The notes beneath the pieces are model-generated. The model did no database searches. It was given only the letters and a program-made list of their open reading frames with translations, and was not told where the DNA came from. Positions 1 to 5,614 of a stretch of DNA of 6,362 nucleotides are shown one piece after another; within the stretch, counting starts at the first letter, position 1; each line of letters begins with the position of its first letter. Location of the stretch: positions 1-6,362 of the forward strand of contig JACQNY010000104.1 in NCBI GenBank assembly GCA_016202795.1. The letters are read 5' to 3'. The stretch comes from Candidatus Aenigmatarchaeota archaeon (GTDB taxonomy: Archaea; Aenigmatarchaeota; Aenigmatarchaeia; JACPZZ01). Both the position numbers and the translations under genes were made by a program.

Positions 1-768
1 TCGACATGCTCGTATACAATCACAGCAACAGGAACAAAAGGCGCTGTCACAATAACGTCAACAAAGTCAGGCAGCGTAACAAATTCCGACAGCGGTTCCG
101 GCAGCAGCGGTTCATCAGGAAGCAGCAGTTCGTCTAGTGGCGGCGGCGGAGGAGGCGGCGCGACTACGACAACAACGACGACAACGACCACAACAACGCT
201 TGGCAAGAACGAAGCCATAGCATCCGGAGGAAATTTAACCCCGCTTGTTTTCAGATTCGAGGACAAAAACATTTCCATCTCAGAAATAACAGTCAGCACA
301 ACACGCAACTTAGCCGGCGCAAAGATAAAAGCCTCTCTGGCAGCAGAACCTCCAATAAAAGCGATAAACGAAACAGGTAAAATTTACAAATACCTGAGCA
401 TAGAGAAGGAGAACGTGAGTGACAGTGATATATCAGGCGTAACATTGGTGTTCACAGTGGAAAACTCGTGGTTGTCCGATAATAATTTGGATTCGGATCT
501 TGTTGTGTTAAAGAGGCTTGAAGGCGAATGGAAAGATTTGCTGACCAAAAAAATAGGCTTGGACACGCCCGCATTCATTAAATGGGACATACAAACCCGG
601 ACAGGCTACGAAGCAAAATCGCCGGGCTTGTCCTTATTCGCAATAGTCGGTTACCAAAAAGCGCAGGAAATTAAAACGCCTGAAAATATCGTTGTTTCTT
701 TGGCGCTCACAATAATATTTGTGATTATATTGTCTGCGCTGTTCATACGCCACCATCACAAGCTGTGA
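1..768 (+). CDS. PGF-pre-PGF domain surface protein, C-terminal part (5' end outside window)
   Basis: The frame is open from base 1 to the TGA at 766-768 (255 residues visible), so the gene begins upstream. Residues 1-22 look like the end of an Ig-like beta domain. Residues 23-66 are a flexible linker of Ser/Gly (seven Gly at 47-53) followed by twelve Thr (55-66). Residues about 70-220 match the archaeal PGF-pre-PGF domain: IYKYLSIE start, a VENSWLSDNNLD segment, a GEWKDL strand and the closing SPGLSLFAIVGY. Residues 230-249 are one hydrophobic helix followed by a short basic tail, RHHHKL. N-x-S/T sequons at N78, N90, N123 and N138 suggest glycosylation outside the cell. Family members are secreted or cell-surface proteins of unknown precise role. 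No PGF-CTERM sorting signal precedes the helix, so a permanent membrane anchor is inferred. Most of the ectodomain is missing, so the binding or catalytic role cannot be read. Confidence 0.85.
   Translation, partial: STCSYTITATGTKGAVTITSTKSGSVTNSDSGSGSSGSSGSSSSSSGGGGGGGATTTTTTTTTTTTLGKNEAIASGGNLTPLVFRFEDKNISISEITVSTTRNLAGAKIKASLAAEPPIKAINETGKIYKYLSIEKENVSDSDISGVTLVFTVENSWLSDNNLDSDLVVLKRLEGEWKDLLTKKIGLDTPAFIKWDIQTRTGYEAKSPGLSLFAIVGYQKAQEIKTPENIVVSLALTIIFVIILSALFIRHHHKL
121..198 (+). repeat. Low-complexity Ser-Gly-Thr linker coding repeat
   Basis: In frame, this codes for six Ser, seven Gly, one Ala and twelve Thr. Codons are mixed (AGC, AGT, TCG and TCT for Ser; ACT, ACG, ACA and ACC for Thr), so the amino-acid run is under selection and is not merely a DNA microsatellite. 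It probably serves as an O-glycosylated stalk between an Ig-like domain and the PGF-pre-PGF domain. Confidence 0.7.
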
Positions 769-773
769 TAAAG

Positions 774-780
774 CTTATAA
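774..780 (+). promoter_or_regulatory. Possible TATA box for the small membrane protein gene
   Basis: CTTATAA is centred about 777, which would start transcription near 803-804 and leave a short leader carrying GGAG (804-807), 8 bases before the ATG at 816. A second box, TTATAT at 786-791, would instead give an almost leaderless message. Both are weak and choosing between them is not possible from sequence alone. Confidence 0.4.
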
Positions 781-815
781 CGCAGTTATATGAAATAATT
801 ATCGGAGCCAACCGG

Positions 816-1148
816 ATGAGTACTGAAAAAATCGGGGCATGGTCGTTCATAGTTGGCGCAATTGTTGCAGTCCTGGCAGCCCTTTTGTCATTTGACACAT
901 CCGCGGTAACAACCTTGTTGGTTGTCTTAGGTTTTATCGTTGGTTTATTGAATATCAACGACAAGGACACAACGCACTTTTTAGTAGCGGTGATAGCGCT
1001 CGCAGCAGCGGGCAATGCGAACGTGGATGCGATACCAGTGGTCGGCGCGCAGCTGCAAAACATTCTAAGAAACATAGGCATTTTCGTTGCGCCCGCAGCC
1101 GCGATAGTCGCATTGAAAAGCATCTACGAGATGGCTTCTGGAAAATAA
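816..1148 (+). CDS. Small multi-pass membrane protein of unknown function
   Basis: The product is 110 residues from the ATG at 816, which has GGAG 8 bases upstream. A longer reading from GTG at 765 would overlap the stop codon of the previous gene, has no ribosome site, and would only add a 17-residue N-terminal extension, so ATG 816 is preferred. Hydrophobic segments are at about residues 8-25, 30-46, 54-66 and 83-101. The loops carry INDKDT (47-52) and NVDAIPVVG (69-77), and the tail is short and ends in Lys. Small membrane proteins of this pattern (GAW start, LGxIVGLLNI, VAPAAxIVALK end) seem to recur as hypothetical proteins in small archaeal genomes; I recall the pattern but no assigned function. 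It converges with aspartokinase, leaving 25 bases between the stops. No catalytic residues are apparent. Confidence 0.75.
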   Translation: MSTEKIGAWSFIVGAIVAVLAALLSFDTSAVTTLLVVLGFIVGLLNINDKDTTHFLVAVIALAAAGNANVDAIPVVGAQLQNILRNIGIFVAPAAAIVALKSIYEMASGK

Positions 1149-1153
1149 AAAAT
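1142..1153 (-). terminator. T-rich terminator of the aspartokinase transcript
   Basis: On the minus strand, about 20 bases after the aspartokinase stop, the sequence reads AATTTTTTATTTT. Such T-tracts are the usual intrinsic archaeal terminators. It overlaps the last codons of the convergent small membrane protein gene. No hairpin is seen. Confidence 0.4.
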
Positions 1154-1173
1154 TAAATCCTATCTTTTCTCAT

Positions 1174-2523
1174 TTACAGAAATAATTCTTTTGCGAGTGC
1201 TTTTACACCGCGTTCCAGCTTATCGGCGTCGACCACGAAGGTTATGCTCGGCGGCGCGTATTTCTCATCGCTTTGCGCAGCTGCGCGCACGGATATATGA
1301 CTGTTAGTCAGCATGCCTGATAAAGTGGATAGCATGCCAAGCCTGTTTTGCATGCCGTCGCCTACTACTGAGATTACCCCCACTTCCTGCCCTCTTACAA
1401 CTGGCTTATAACCATGCGAGTTCAGGTGAGCGGCCAGTCGTTTGTTGTGATCTTCCAGCATTGCTTCGGCATCGCCTTTCTGCCTTTTTTTATCACCCAT
1501 ACTTATTGTATACGAAATACTTCCCACGTCGGATGCGATCATGCCGATACTAGTATCATTTTCGAGTTCAAACTGATTGAGCGCGGCGACATACCCTCTG
1601 CCTTCCGGCGAATCCATGATATCGTCCAAGACAGTTATCATGGTTGTGATTTCAGCCACCAGCGCAGCGACAGGCCTTTCAGCCGTTGCTAGTGAGTCGG
1701 CGGTTATCAAAGTTCCGGTGCTGTCCATGCTTTTGACGATTATAGGTATTTTTTTATTCTGCCCGATTCTTACCGCACCCGGATGCACAACAGGCGAGCC
1801 TCTCCATGACATTTTTCTCGCTTCATCATAGCTCAGTTGTTCAAGCAGGCCGTAATTGCCGAATTCCGGAGGCACACGATAAACGCCGGGCACATCCTTG
1901 ATTATCTCTACGGCAACGGCGTCCAATGCGCCGGCCAGCGCTGCGGCGAATGCGTCGTTCACATTTCTTGCGCCAAGTTTATGCTGTCCTGTCGTATTGT
2001 GCCGGCCGAGATAACCTCCGACAACAACAATTTTTCCGCTTTCCAATTTTTCTCTCACAGGCCCAAAGGATTCCCGGCCATTTTCCATATCCGGCAACCC
2101 GTGGCCATTCAGGTAAAATACCGCGTCCGGGCCCCTGATAAATTCGGAATCCCCGCCAAGTGCGTTGATGTGAGAACTTAAAATTATGGCAGCGTGCCCC
2201 TCACCAGAGCCGACAAAAGCGTCCCTAGCCCCGATATCAAGGTACAGTGACAGATGTTCCACTTCTTTTTCAAGTTCCCGCATCGCCTGTGCACCCAACC
2301 TTTGTGGAAGATCTTCGACAAATTTCCAGTATGTATCTTTTAGGCGCGGCAACAGGCTTTGATTTTTTCCATCATAAATGTCCATAAGCTGGTTTGTGAC
2401 ACCGGCCGGTGCCGAAACCAGAGCAACGCGACTTCGACGCATTTGGTATTCCGCTGCAGCCCTGAACGAACTCGCGTCCTTGAGCACACTGCCGCCGTAT
2501 TTTACAACATCAAAATCCGACAT
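1174..2523 (-). CDS. Aspartokinase with C-terminal ACT domains
   Basis: Phosphorylates L-aspartate to aspartyl-4-phosphate, the first step towards Thr, Met and Lys; cytoplasmic. The product is 449 residues from the ATG at 2523. A TTG three codons upstream (2532) is possible but less likely. The kinase domain (about 1-275) shows the N-terminal KYGGS (8-12) for VVKFGGTS, VSAPAGVTN (36-44), GSGEGHAA with the probable substrate Glu108, GGYLGRHNTTG (169-179), EIIKDVPGVY (206-215), LSYDEA (230-235), HP at 247-248 and IPIIVK (259-264). Two ACT regulatory domains fill about 286-449, with VGVISVVGDGMQNRLGML (381-398) typical of the feedback-controlled second ACT unit. The usual LGRGGSD loop is altered to LGARNVND (183-190), keeping only Gly184 and Asp190. 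The gene is divergent from homoserine dehydrogenase. Feedback control by an end product is inferred from the ACT domains; the isoform (lysC or thrA type) cannot be assigned, so no symbol is given. Confidence 0.93.
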   Translation of the reverse strand: MSDFDVVKYGGSVLKDASSFRAAAEYQMRRSRVALVSAPAGVTNQLMDIYDGKNQSLLPRLKDTYWKFVEDLPQRLGAQAMRELEKEVEHLSLYLDIGARDAFVGSGEGHAAIILSSHINALGGDSEFIRGPDAVFYLNGHGLPDMENGRESFGPVREKLESGKIVVVGGYLGRHNTTGQHKLGARNVNDAFAAALAGALDAVAVEIIKDVPGVYRVPPEFGNYGLLEQLSYDEARKMSWRGSPVVHPGAVRIGQNKKIPIIVKSMDSTGTLITADSLATAERPVAALVAEITTMITVLDDIMDSPEGRGYVAALNQFELENDTSIGMIASDVGSISYTISMGDKKRQKGDAEAMLEDHNKRLAAHLNSHGYKPVVRGQEVGVISVVGDGMQNRLGMLSTLSGMLTNSHISVRAAAQSDEKYAPPSITFVVDADKLERGVKALAKELFL

Positions 2524-2544
2524 AACAACCAATAGCGTTTTGGT

Positions 2545-2559
2545 AGAAAAGGATTTAAG
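2545..2559 (+). promoter_or_regulatory. BRE/TATA promoter of homoserine dehydrogenase, leaderless
   Basis: AGAAAAGGATTTAAG combines a purine-rich BRE-like stretch with a TATA-like ATTTAA centred at about 2556. The start codon ATG at 2582 lies 26 bases downstream, where an archaeal transcript would begin, so the mRNA is probably leaderless. This agrees with the lack of any ribosome site before the ATG. Confidence 0.55.
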
Positions 2560-2560
2560 C

Positions 2561-2568
2561 CTTTATAG
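2561..2568 (-). promoter_or_regulatory. Candidate promoter of aspartokinase
   Basis: Read on the minus strand this is CTATAAAG. Counting 26-27 bases from its centre puts transcription start near 2538, a leader of about 15 bases without a clear ribosome site. The adjacent CTTAAAT (minus strand, centre about 2556) would start transcription near 2530, almost leaderless. Either fits a promoter embedded in the 58-base divergent gap. Confidence 0.4.
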
Positions 2569-2581
2569 TCATCGTTTGTCC

Positions 2582-3634
2582 ATGCGAATCGCGTTGATCG
2601 GAGCAGGCAAGGTCGGTTTGGAATTGATCAGACAGACCGCGACCAATCCAATGCACAAGTATGTCGGCATAACCGACACGAGCGGAACTGTAACAAAATA
2701 CAGCGGCTTCACGCCAGACGAAATGATGGGTTTGGTTGCCTTAAAATCAAGGGGCGGAAAATTAAAAGATTACGATGACGGCGGCAGCCATGTAACGCAA
2801 CGGATGGAAGACGTTTTGGGAAACAACGTTGACGTAGTCGTCGACGTGTCGTCACACCAAACTTACGGTTTCTTAATGGCAGCGCTGGAGAGCGGAATTA
2901 ATGTTGTCGGATCCAACAAACTTCCGTACGCAGACACACGCGCCGCGGATTTCAGGAGATTGTTTGCAAAAGCAAAAGAAAAAGGCAAAGTCTTGGATAA
3001 CAGAACCGTTGTCAGCGCTAACCTCGGAACTCTGGTAAGAATCCAGGAATTCGTCAGCACAGCAGGCGGCGTTTCATATATCCGCGGCGGGCTCAGCGGA
3101 ACTATGGGATACATCTCCTGGAGAATGGATCAAGGAGCTTCGTTCTCACAGGCCGTTAATGAAGCCATTTCAGAAGGCTATACAGAGACGGACTTTAGAA
3201 TCGACCTGAAAGGCATGGACTCGGCAAGGAAGGCGGTGATAATGGCTCGTACTAACAACGTCCCGCTTGAAGTTTCTGCTGTTAATGTCGAACAATTTCT
3301 TCCCCCTGAACTGGAAAATGTCAGCGTCGAAGAGGCTTTAAAAAATTTAGCTGCGCTGGACAAGCAAATGAAATCGCGTGTAGAAAGAGCAAAACAGAAC
3401 GGGTCCACATTGCGGTATGTAGGAGAACTGGATTTCGACAAATGGGTTTTCGAGATAGGCTTCAAGGAAATTCCTTTGGACGATCCGCAAGCGTCCACGA
3501 AAAATTCATGGAATAAAGTAACGATGTTTCCAAGATATTGGAACGGCCAGCCGCTGAGCGTGGAAGGGCCGGGAGCAGGAATTAATGTTACGACACAAGG
3601 CCTGATGGCAGGCTTGTACGAACTCGCAAGCTAA
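2582..3634 (+). CDS. hom: Homoserine dehydrogenase
   Basis: Reduces aspartate-4-semialdehyde to homoserine with NAD(P)H, the branch step to Thr and Met; cytoplasmic. The product is 350 residues from the ATG at 2582. The frame is open further upstream to 2378, but that stretch lies inside the aspartokinase gene on the other strand, and the ATG starts exactly at the Rossmann strand MRIALIGAGKVG, with the GxGxxG nucleotide loop at 7-12. Other landmarks are DVVVDVSS (84-91), GSNKLP with Lys113 (the counterpart of the substrate lysine), SANLGT (145-150), GGLSGTMGYI (169-178) and the family signature EGYTETDFRIDLKGMDSARK (198-217), holding the likely catalytic Asp213 and Lys217. The C-terminus GPGAGINVTTQGLMAGL closes the nucleotide site. 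There is no ACT domain and no fusion to aspartokinase, so feedback control probably rests on the divergent kinase. Nothing suggests damage. Confidence 0.94.
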   Translation: MRIALIGAGKVGLELIRQTATNPMHKYVGITDTSGTVTKYSGFTPDEMMGLVALKSRGGKLKDYDDGGSHVTQRMEDVLGNNVDVVVDVSSHQTYGFLMAALESGINVVGSNKLPYADTRAADFRRLFAKAKEKGKVLDNRTVVSANLGTLVRIQEFVSTAGGVSYIRGGLSGTMGYISWRMDQGASFSQAVNEAISEGYTETDFRIDLKGMDSARKAVIMARTNNVPLEVSAVNVEQFLPPELENVSVEEALKNLAALDKQMKSRVERAKQNGSTLRYVGELDFDKWVFEIGFKEIPLDDPQASTKNSWNKVTMFPRYWNGQPLSVEGPGAGINVTTQGLMAGLYELAS

Positions 3635-3640
3635 AGCAAA

Positions 3641-3649
3641 TTATTTTTG
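3641..3649 (+). terminator. Possible T-tract terminator after homoserine dehydrogenase
   Basis: TTATTTTTG begins six bases after the stop codon. It is a plausible archaeal T-tract terminator, without a hairpin. The remaining gap to the next gene (3650-3759) carries the operon promoter and a second AT-rich stretch, TTTTAAA at 3661-3667. Confidence 0.35.
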
Positions 3650-3697
3650 AGTGCGACGCCTTTTAAACCAGCCAGACAGCAAAACATGTCCGCCTCT

Positions 3698-3705
3698 TTT
3701 ATAAA
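3698..3705 (+). promoter_or_regulatory. TATA box of the regulator-racemase-TyrRS-like operon
   Basis: TTTATAAA is the best TATA match in the window. Transcription should start near 3728, giving a leader of about 30 bases that contains GGTGA (3745-3749), 10 bases before the ATG at 3760. Unlike its neighbours, this operon therefore appears to have a leader and a ribosome site. The adjacent 3661-3667 TTTTAAA is a weaker alternative. Confidence 0.6.
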
Positions 3706-3759
3706 TTAATCGTTCCCAATTAACTGAAGTGATAAAATGACCAAGGTGAAAAGTGGGGA

Positions 3760-4053
3760 ATGGAGGGGCGGCCTCCAATATCGGACGGCCGTTCCGGAAT
3801 AAGGAAAGTTTTGCTTAGGGCTCTTAATAAAAATCAATTTATTCTCCTGAACAAGATAGCCGATAACTCTACAAAAACCATCACAGCCATATCGAACTCT
3901 TTGTCGTCAGAGTTAAACATACCAGTCTCGACGCTGAAACTAAACTGCAGGATATTGAAAGACCTGAACCTGATAAAATTCGAAACATCCAAACCCGTTT
4001 CGCTAACGCCAGCAGGCCGCGCGATCGTAAACATCATGGGTGAGGCCGAATGA
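3760..4053 (+). CDS. Small winged-helix DNA-binding protein, probable operon regulator
   Basis: The product is 97 residues. The ATG at 3760 has GGTGA 10 bases upstream, and no other start lies in frame before the stop codon at 3733. After a short Gly/Arg/Pro-rich start, the helices run about 13-35 (VLLRALNKNQFILLNKI), 40-53 (TITAISNSLSSEL), and a recognition-like helix at about 57-71 (VSTLKLNCRILKDLN). LIKFETSKPVSLTPAGRAIV then fits the wing with the LTPAG turn common in MarR/PadR-like and other archaeal winged helices. It has no ligand domain or metal-binding cysteines. It is first in the operon and overlaps the racemase by 4 bases (ATGA), so autoregulation of this operon is a reasonable inference, but no operator could be picked out. 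Confidence 0.75.
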   Translation: MEGRPPISDGRSGIRKVLLRALNKNQFILLNKIADNSTKTITAISNSLSSELNIPVSTLKLNCRILKDLNLIKFETSKPVSLTPAGRAIVNIMGEAE

Positions 4054-4760
4054 AAATCGTCGGCGTGTTGGGCGGTTTCGGGCCTGAAACAACAGCTGAG
4101 TTCTATGTTTCTATAGTAGAAAAGAACAGGTCGTTTAGCGGGTCGCATCCCAATATTTTGATACACAACTCTCCGGTGCCTTTTGGGTTGGAAGAAGATG
4201 CGGTGAAAAACGGAAGAAACCTGAACAAGTTCCTTCCAATTCTATTCGATAGCGTAAAAATTATCCAGAATAAAGTGGATTTTATAGTATTGCCTTGCAA
4301 CACACTGCACATATTCATAGAAGATTTAAGAAAAATCTCGAAAAAACCTGTGCTTAGCATAATAGAAGAAATAGCGGTTGAGGTTAAACAAAGAAGTTTA
4401 AAAAAAGTCGGCTTGCTGGCAACATTGAAAACTTTTAAGGAAAGAATTTACGACACAAAGCTGCACGAGAACGGAATCGAGGTTGTGAAACCTTCCGACA
4501 GTGATATGATAAGGTTGTCGCAGATAATCCATCTTATTCTCCAAGGTGTGAAATCGGACAACCTGAAAACGGAATTAATCGCAATCACAAACGGACTAAA
4601 ACAAAACGGCGCCGAAGCTGTGATTCTCGGCTGCACAGATCTTCAACTTTTGTTAAAGCAAAGCGACTCTTCGCTGCCGTTGATAGATACGATGGACGTT
4701 TTGGCAAATTCTACTGTAAAATTAATCAACGAAACGGAGGGAAAAAATGCCAGAAGATGA
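4050..4760 (+). CDS. Aspartate/glutamate racemase family protein
   Basis: Members interconvert L- and D-aspartate (or glutamate) by a cofactor-free two-cysteine mechanism. The product is 236 residues, close to the roughly 230 of the archaeal aspartate racemase from Pyrococcus horikoshii, whose catalytic cysteines are at 82 and 194. Here they are Cys83 in LPCNT (81-85) and Cys195 in LGCTD (193-197), so both acid-base residues are present. The N-terminus VGVLGGFGPETTAEFY (4-19) is the hallmark start (usually GGMGPxAT), and HNSPVPF (39-45) resembles the substrate loop. The second half repeats the fold: VGLLAT (120-125), then the GCTD motif and a final PLIDTMDVLA (210-219). The ATG overlaps the regulator stop and has GGTGAGG a few bases upstream. 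Substrate (Asp or Glu) cannot be settled by eye. The neighbouring TyrRS-like gene suggests use of the D-amino acid outside cell-wall synthesis; no other peptidoglycan gene is present in the window. Confidence 0.88.
   Translation: MKIVGVLGGFGPETTAEFYVSIVEKNRSFSGSHPNILIHNSPVPFGLEEDAVKNGRNLNKFLPILFDSVKIIQNKVDFIVLPCNTLHIFIEDLRKISKKPVLSIIEEIAVEVKQRSLKKVGLLATLKTFKERIYDTKLHENGIEVVKPSDSDMIRLSQIIHLILQGVKSDNLKTELIAITNGLKQNGAEAVILGCTDLQLLLKQSDSSLPLIDTMDVLANSTVKLINETEGKNARR
4736..4741 (+). promoter_or_regulatory. Strong ribosome binding site inside the racemase gene
   Basis: GGAGGG ends 5 bases before the ATG at 4747. It fixes the start of the TyrRS-like gene even though that start lies 14 bases inside the racemase frame, and suggests independent or coupled translation at good strength. 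Confidence 0.65.
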
Positions 4761-5574
4761 AATAGAAAAAATGATGAAGGAAGAGCCGCTGATAACAGGC
4801 GTATCGGTAGGAGCAGAGCTCCAAAATTCTACAGGTAATTATTTCGGAATAGGTTTATCCAACCGTCACGGTTTAACAGCCGAATTGCCATTTGACGTGA
4901 TGATGTTAGTTCTCGGAGCCGAATTGACGAAAAGAAAATTAGACCTAGAAACCGTTACAACATTAATCGCTGACGAACACGCAAAAACAAACGGCTTTTC
5001 GGAATCGGAAATAGACGCAATAGCAAAGTCCAGAAGGGAATTTTTGTTTCGGTCGTTGGACAGGTTGAATTTCAGGAATTGGGAAGTATACCTCGGATCG
5101 GAAATTGCAAGAGAACCGCAGCACCAGCAGATTCTTTCATGCGCATTCCCGGGCAATCGTTATGAGCGCATGCAGCTTGCAGACATGGAGTTCTTCCGTT
5201 CAAGGCGCAAATCGATAAAGATCGGCTGGAAACACAACGGCATGGAGTTCGACGAAAGACATTTCGATAGTATGTACGAATCCTCTTTTGGTAAAGGCAC
5301 AACATTCATTTACACGCAACCAGGCCGTGCGTTAGACGGGACGCCGTTGCCACCATATTTGCATGTTCCGAACAAACCGAGGTTGGTGCTGTCTGAAACA
5401 GAGGATATCCGCCAGAAAGTGGAGCAAATGCCCAAACGCGTCCGTTCGCATTTCAACAGAATGGCGGATTTATTCGAAAAGCTTGTTTACGGTTCCGCAA
5501 GCAGCGCCAATAACAACAATCCCGAAAATTTAGAAAAGCGATTAAAAAACATCTACGGAGTCGTGTTTGGGTGA
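4747..5574 (+). CDS. Degenerate tyrosyl-tRNA-synthetase-like protein without HIGH and KMSKS
   Basis: The product is 275 residues. I aligned it by eye with archaeal TyrRS (Methanocaldococcus jannaschii, 306 residues, recalled). Matching blocks in order are: NYFGIGLS (31-38) with AYIGFEPS; TLIADEHAKTNG (72-83) with LLADLHAYLN; VYLGSEI (114-120) with VYGSEF; YERMQLAD (139-146) with YPIMQVND; FDERHF (168-173) with MEQRKI; TFIYTQPGRALDG (186-198); and LSETEDIRQKV (215-225) with DSPEEIRAKI. The tyrosine-binding Tyr32, Tyr151, Gln155 and Asp158 correspond to Tyr32, Tyr139, Gln143 and Asp146. The ATP-handling motifs are missing: HLGH reads GLTA, and nothing like KMSKS lies between 199 and 215. The connective insertion is about 24 residues shorter and the anticodon domain is reduced to about 45 residues after a SASSANNNN linker. 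It is therefore unlikely to charge tRNA. Cyclodipeptide synthases share this fold and lack the same motifs; LITGVSVG (15-22) faintly recalls their catalytic-Ser strand. Actual activity is unknown. Third gene of the operon, preceded by GGAGG. Confidence 0.72.
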   Translation: MPEDEIEKMMKEEPLITGVSVGAELQNSTGNYFGIGLSNRHGLTAELPFDVMMLVLGAELTKRKLDLETVTTLIADEHAKTNGFSESEIDAIAKSRREFLFRSLDRLNFRNWEVYLGSEIAREPQHQQILSCAFPGNRYERMQLADMEFFRSRRKSIKIGWKHNGMEFDERHFDSMYESSFGKGTTFIYTQPGRALDGTPLPPYLHVPNKPRLVLSETEDIRQKVEQMPKRVRSHFNRMADLFEKLVYGSASSANNNNPENLEKRLKNIYGVVFG

Positions 5575-5591
5575 AAAATAAATGATTTAAT
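5573..5591 (+). promoter_or_regulatory. BRE/TATA promoter of the NicO-like gene, leaderless
   Basis: GAAAAAT (5573-5579) followed by ATTTAAT (5585-5591, centre about 5588) places transcription start at about 5614-5615, exactly on the ATG. There is no ribosome site before the ATG, as expected for a leaderless message. The element begins on the stop codon of the upstream gene. Confidence 0.5.
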
Positions 5592-5614
5592 GATATACAG
5601 GTTAATCTAGTCTT

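Noticed and set aside
121..198. Microsatellite or repeat-mediated phase variation in the Thr/Gly stretch
   Set aside because: Codons are mixed and the DNA has no exact unit long enough for slippage; it reads as a protein linker.
765..815. GTG start giving the small membrane protein 17 more residues
   Set aside because: It overlaps the previous stop codon, has no ribosome site, and the ATG at 816 has GGAG at good spacing plus possible TATA boxes in between.
743..1123. Minus-strand open frame of 126 codons opposite the small membrane protein
   Set aside because: It is antisense to a more plausible membrane protein; the translation is low-complexity Ala/Thr/Ile without a recognisable fold.
1414..2181. 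Several plus-strand open frames inside the aspartokinase gene
   Set aside because: They are mirror frames of a well-recognised protein, with no domain pattern, promoter or ribosome site.
2378..2581. N-terminal extension of homoserine dehydrogenase by 68 residues
   Set aside because: The extension lies over the antisense strand of aspartokinase, shows no family similarity, and the Rossmann strand begins exactly at ATG 2582, which has a correctly spaced TATA box.
4747..5574. Calling the third operon gene a functional tyrosyl-tRNA synthetase
   Set aside because: Both HIGH and KMSKS are absent and the anticodon-binding region is too short, so tRNA charging is unlikely despite the similar fold.
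4747..5574. Calling it a true cyclodipeptide synthase
   Set aside because: The Tyr-xxx-Glu catalytic pair of that family is not found at the expected place and the best colinear match is to TyrRS; kept only as an alternative.
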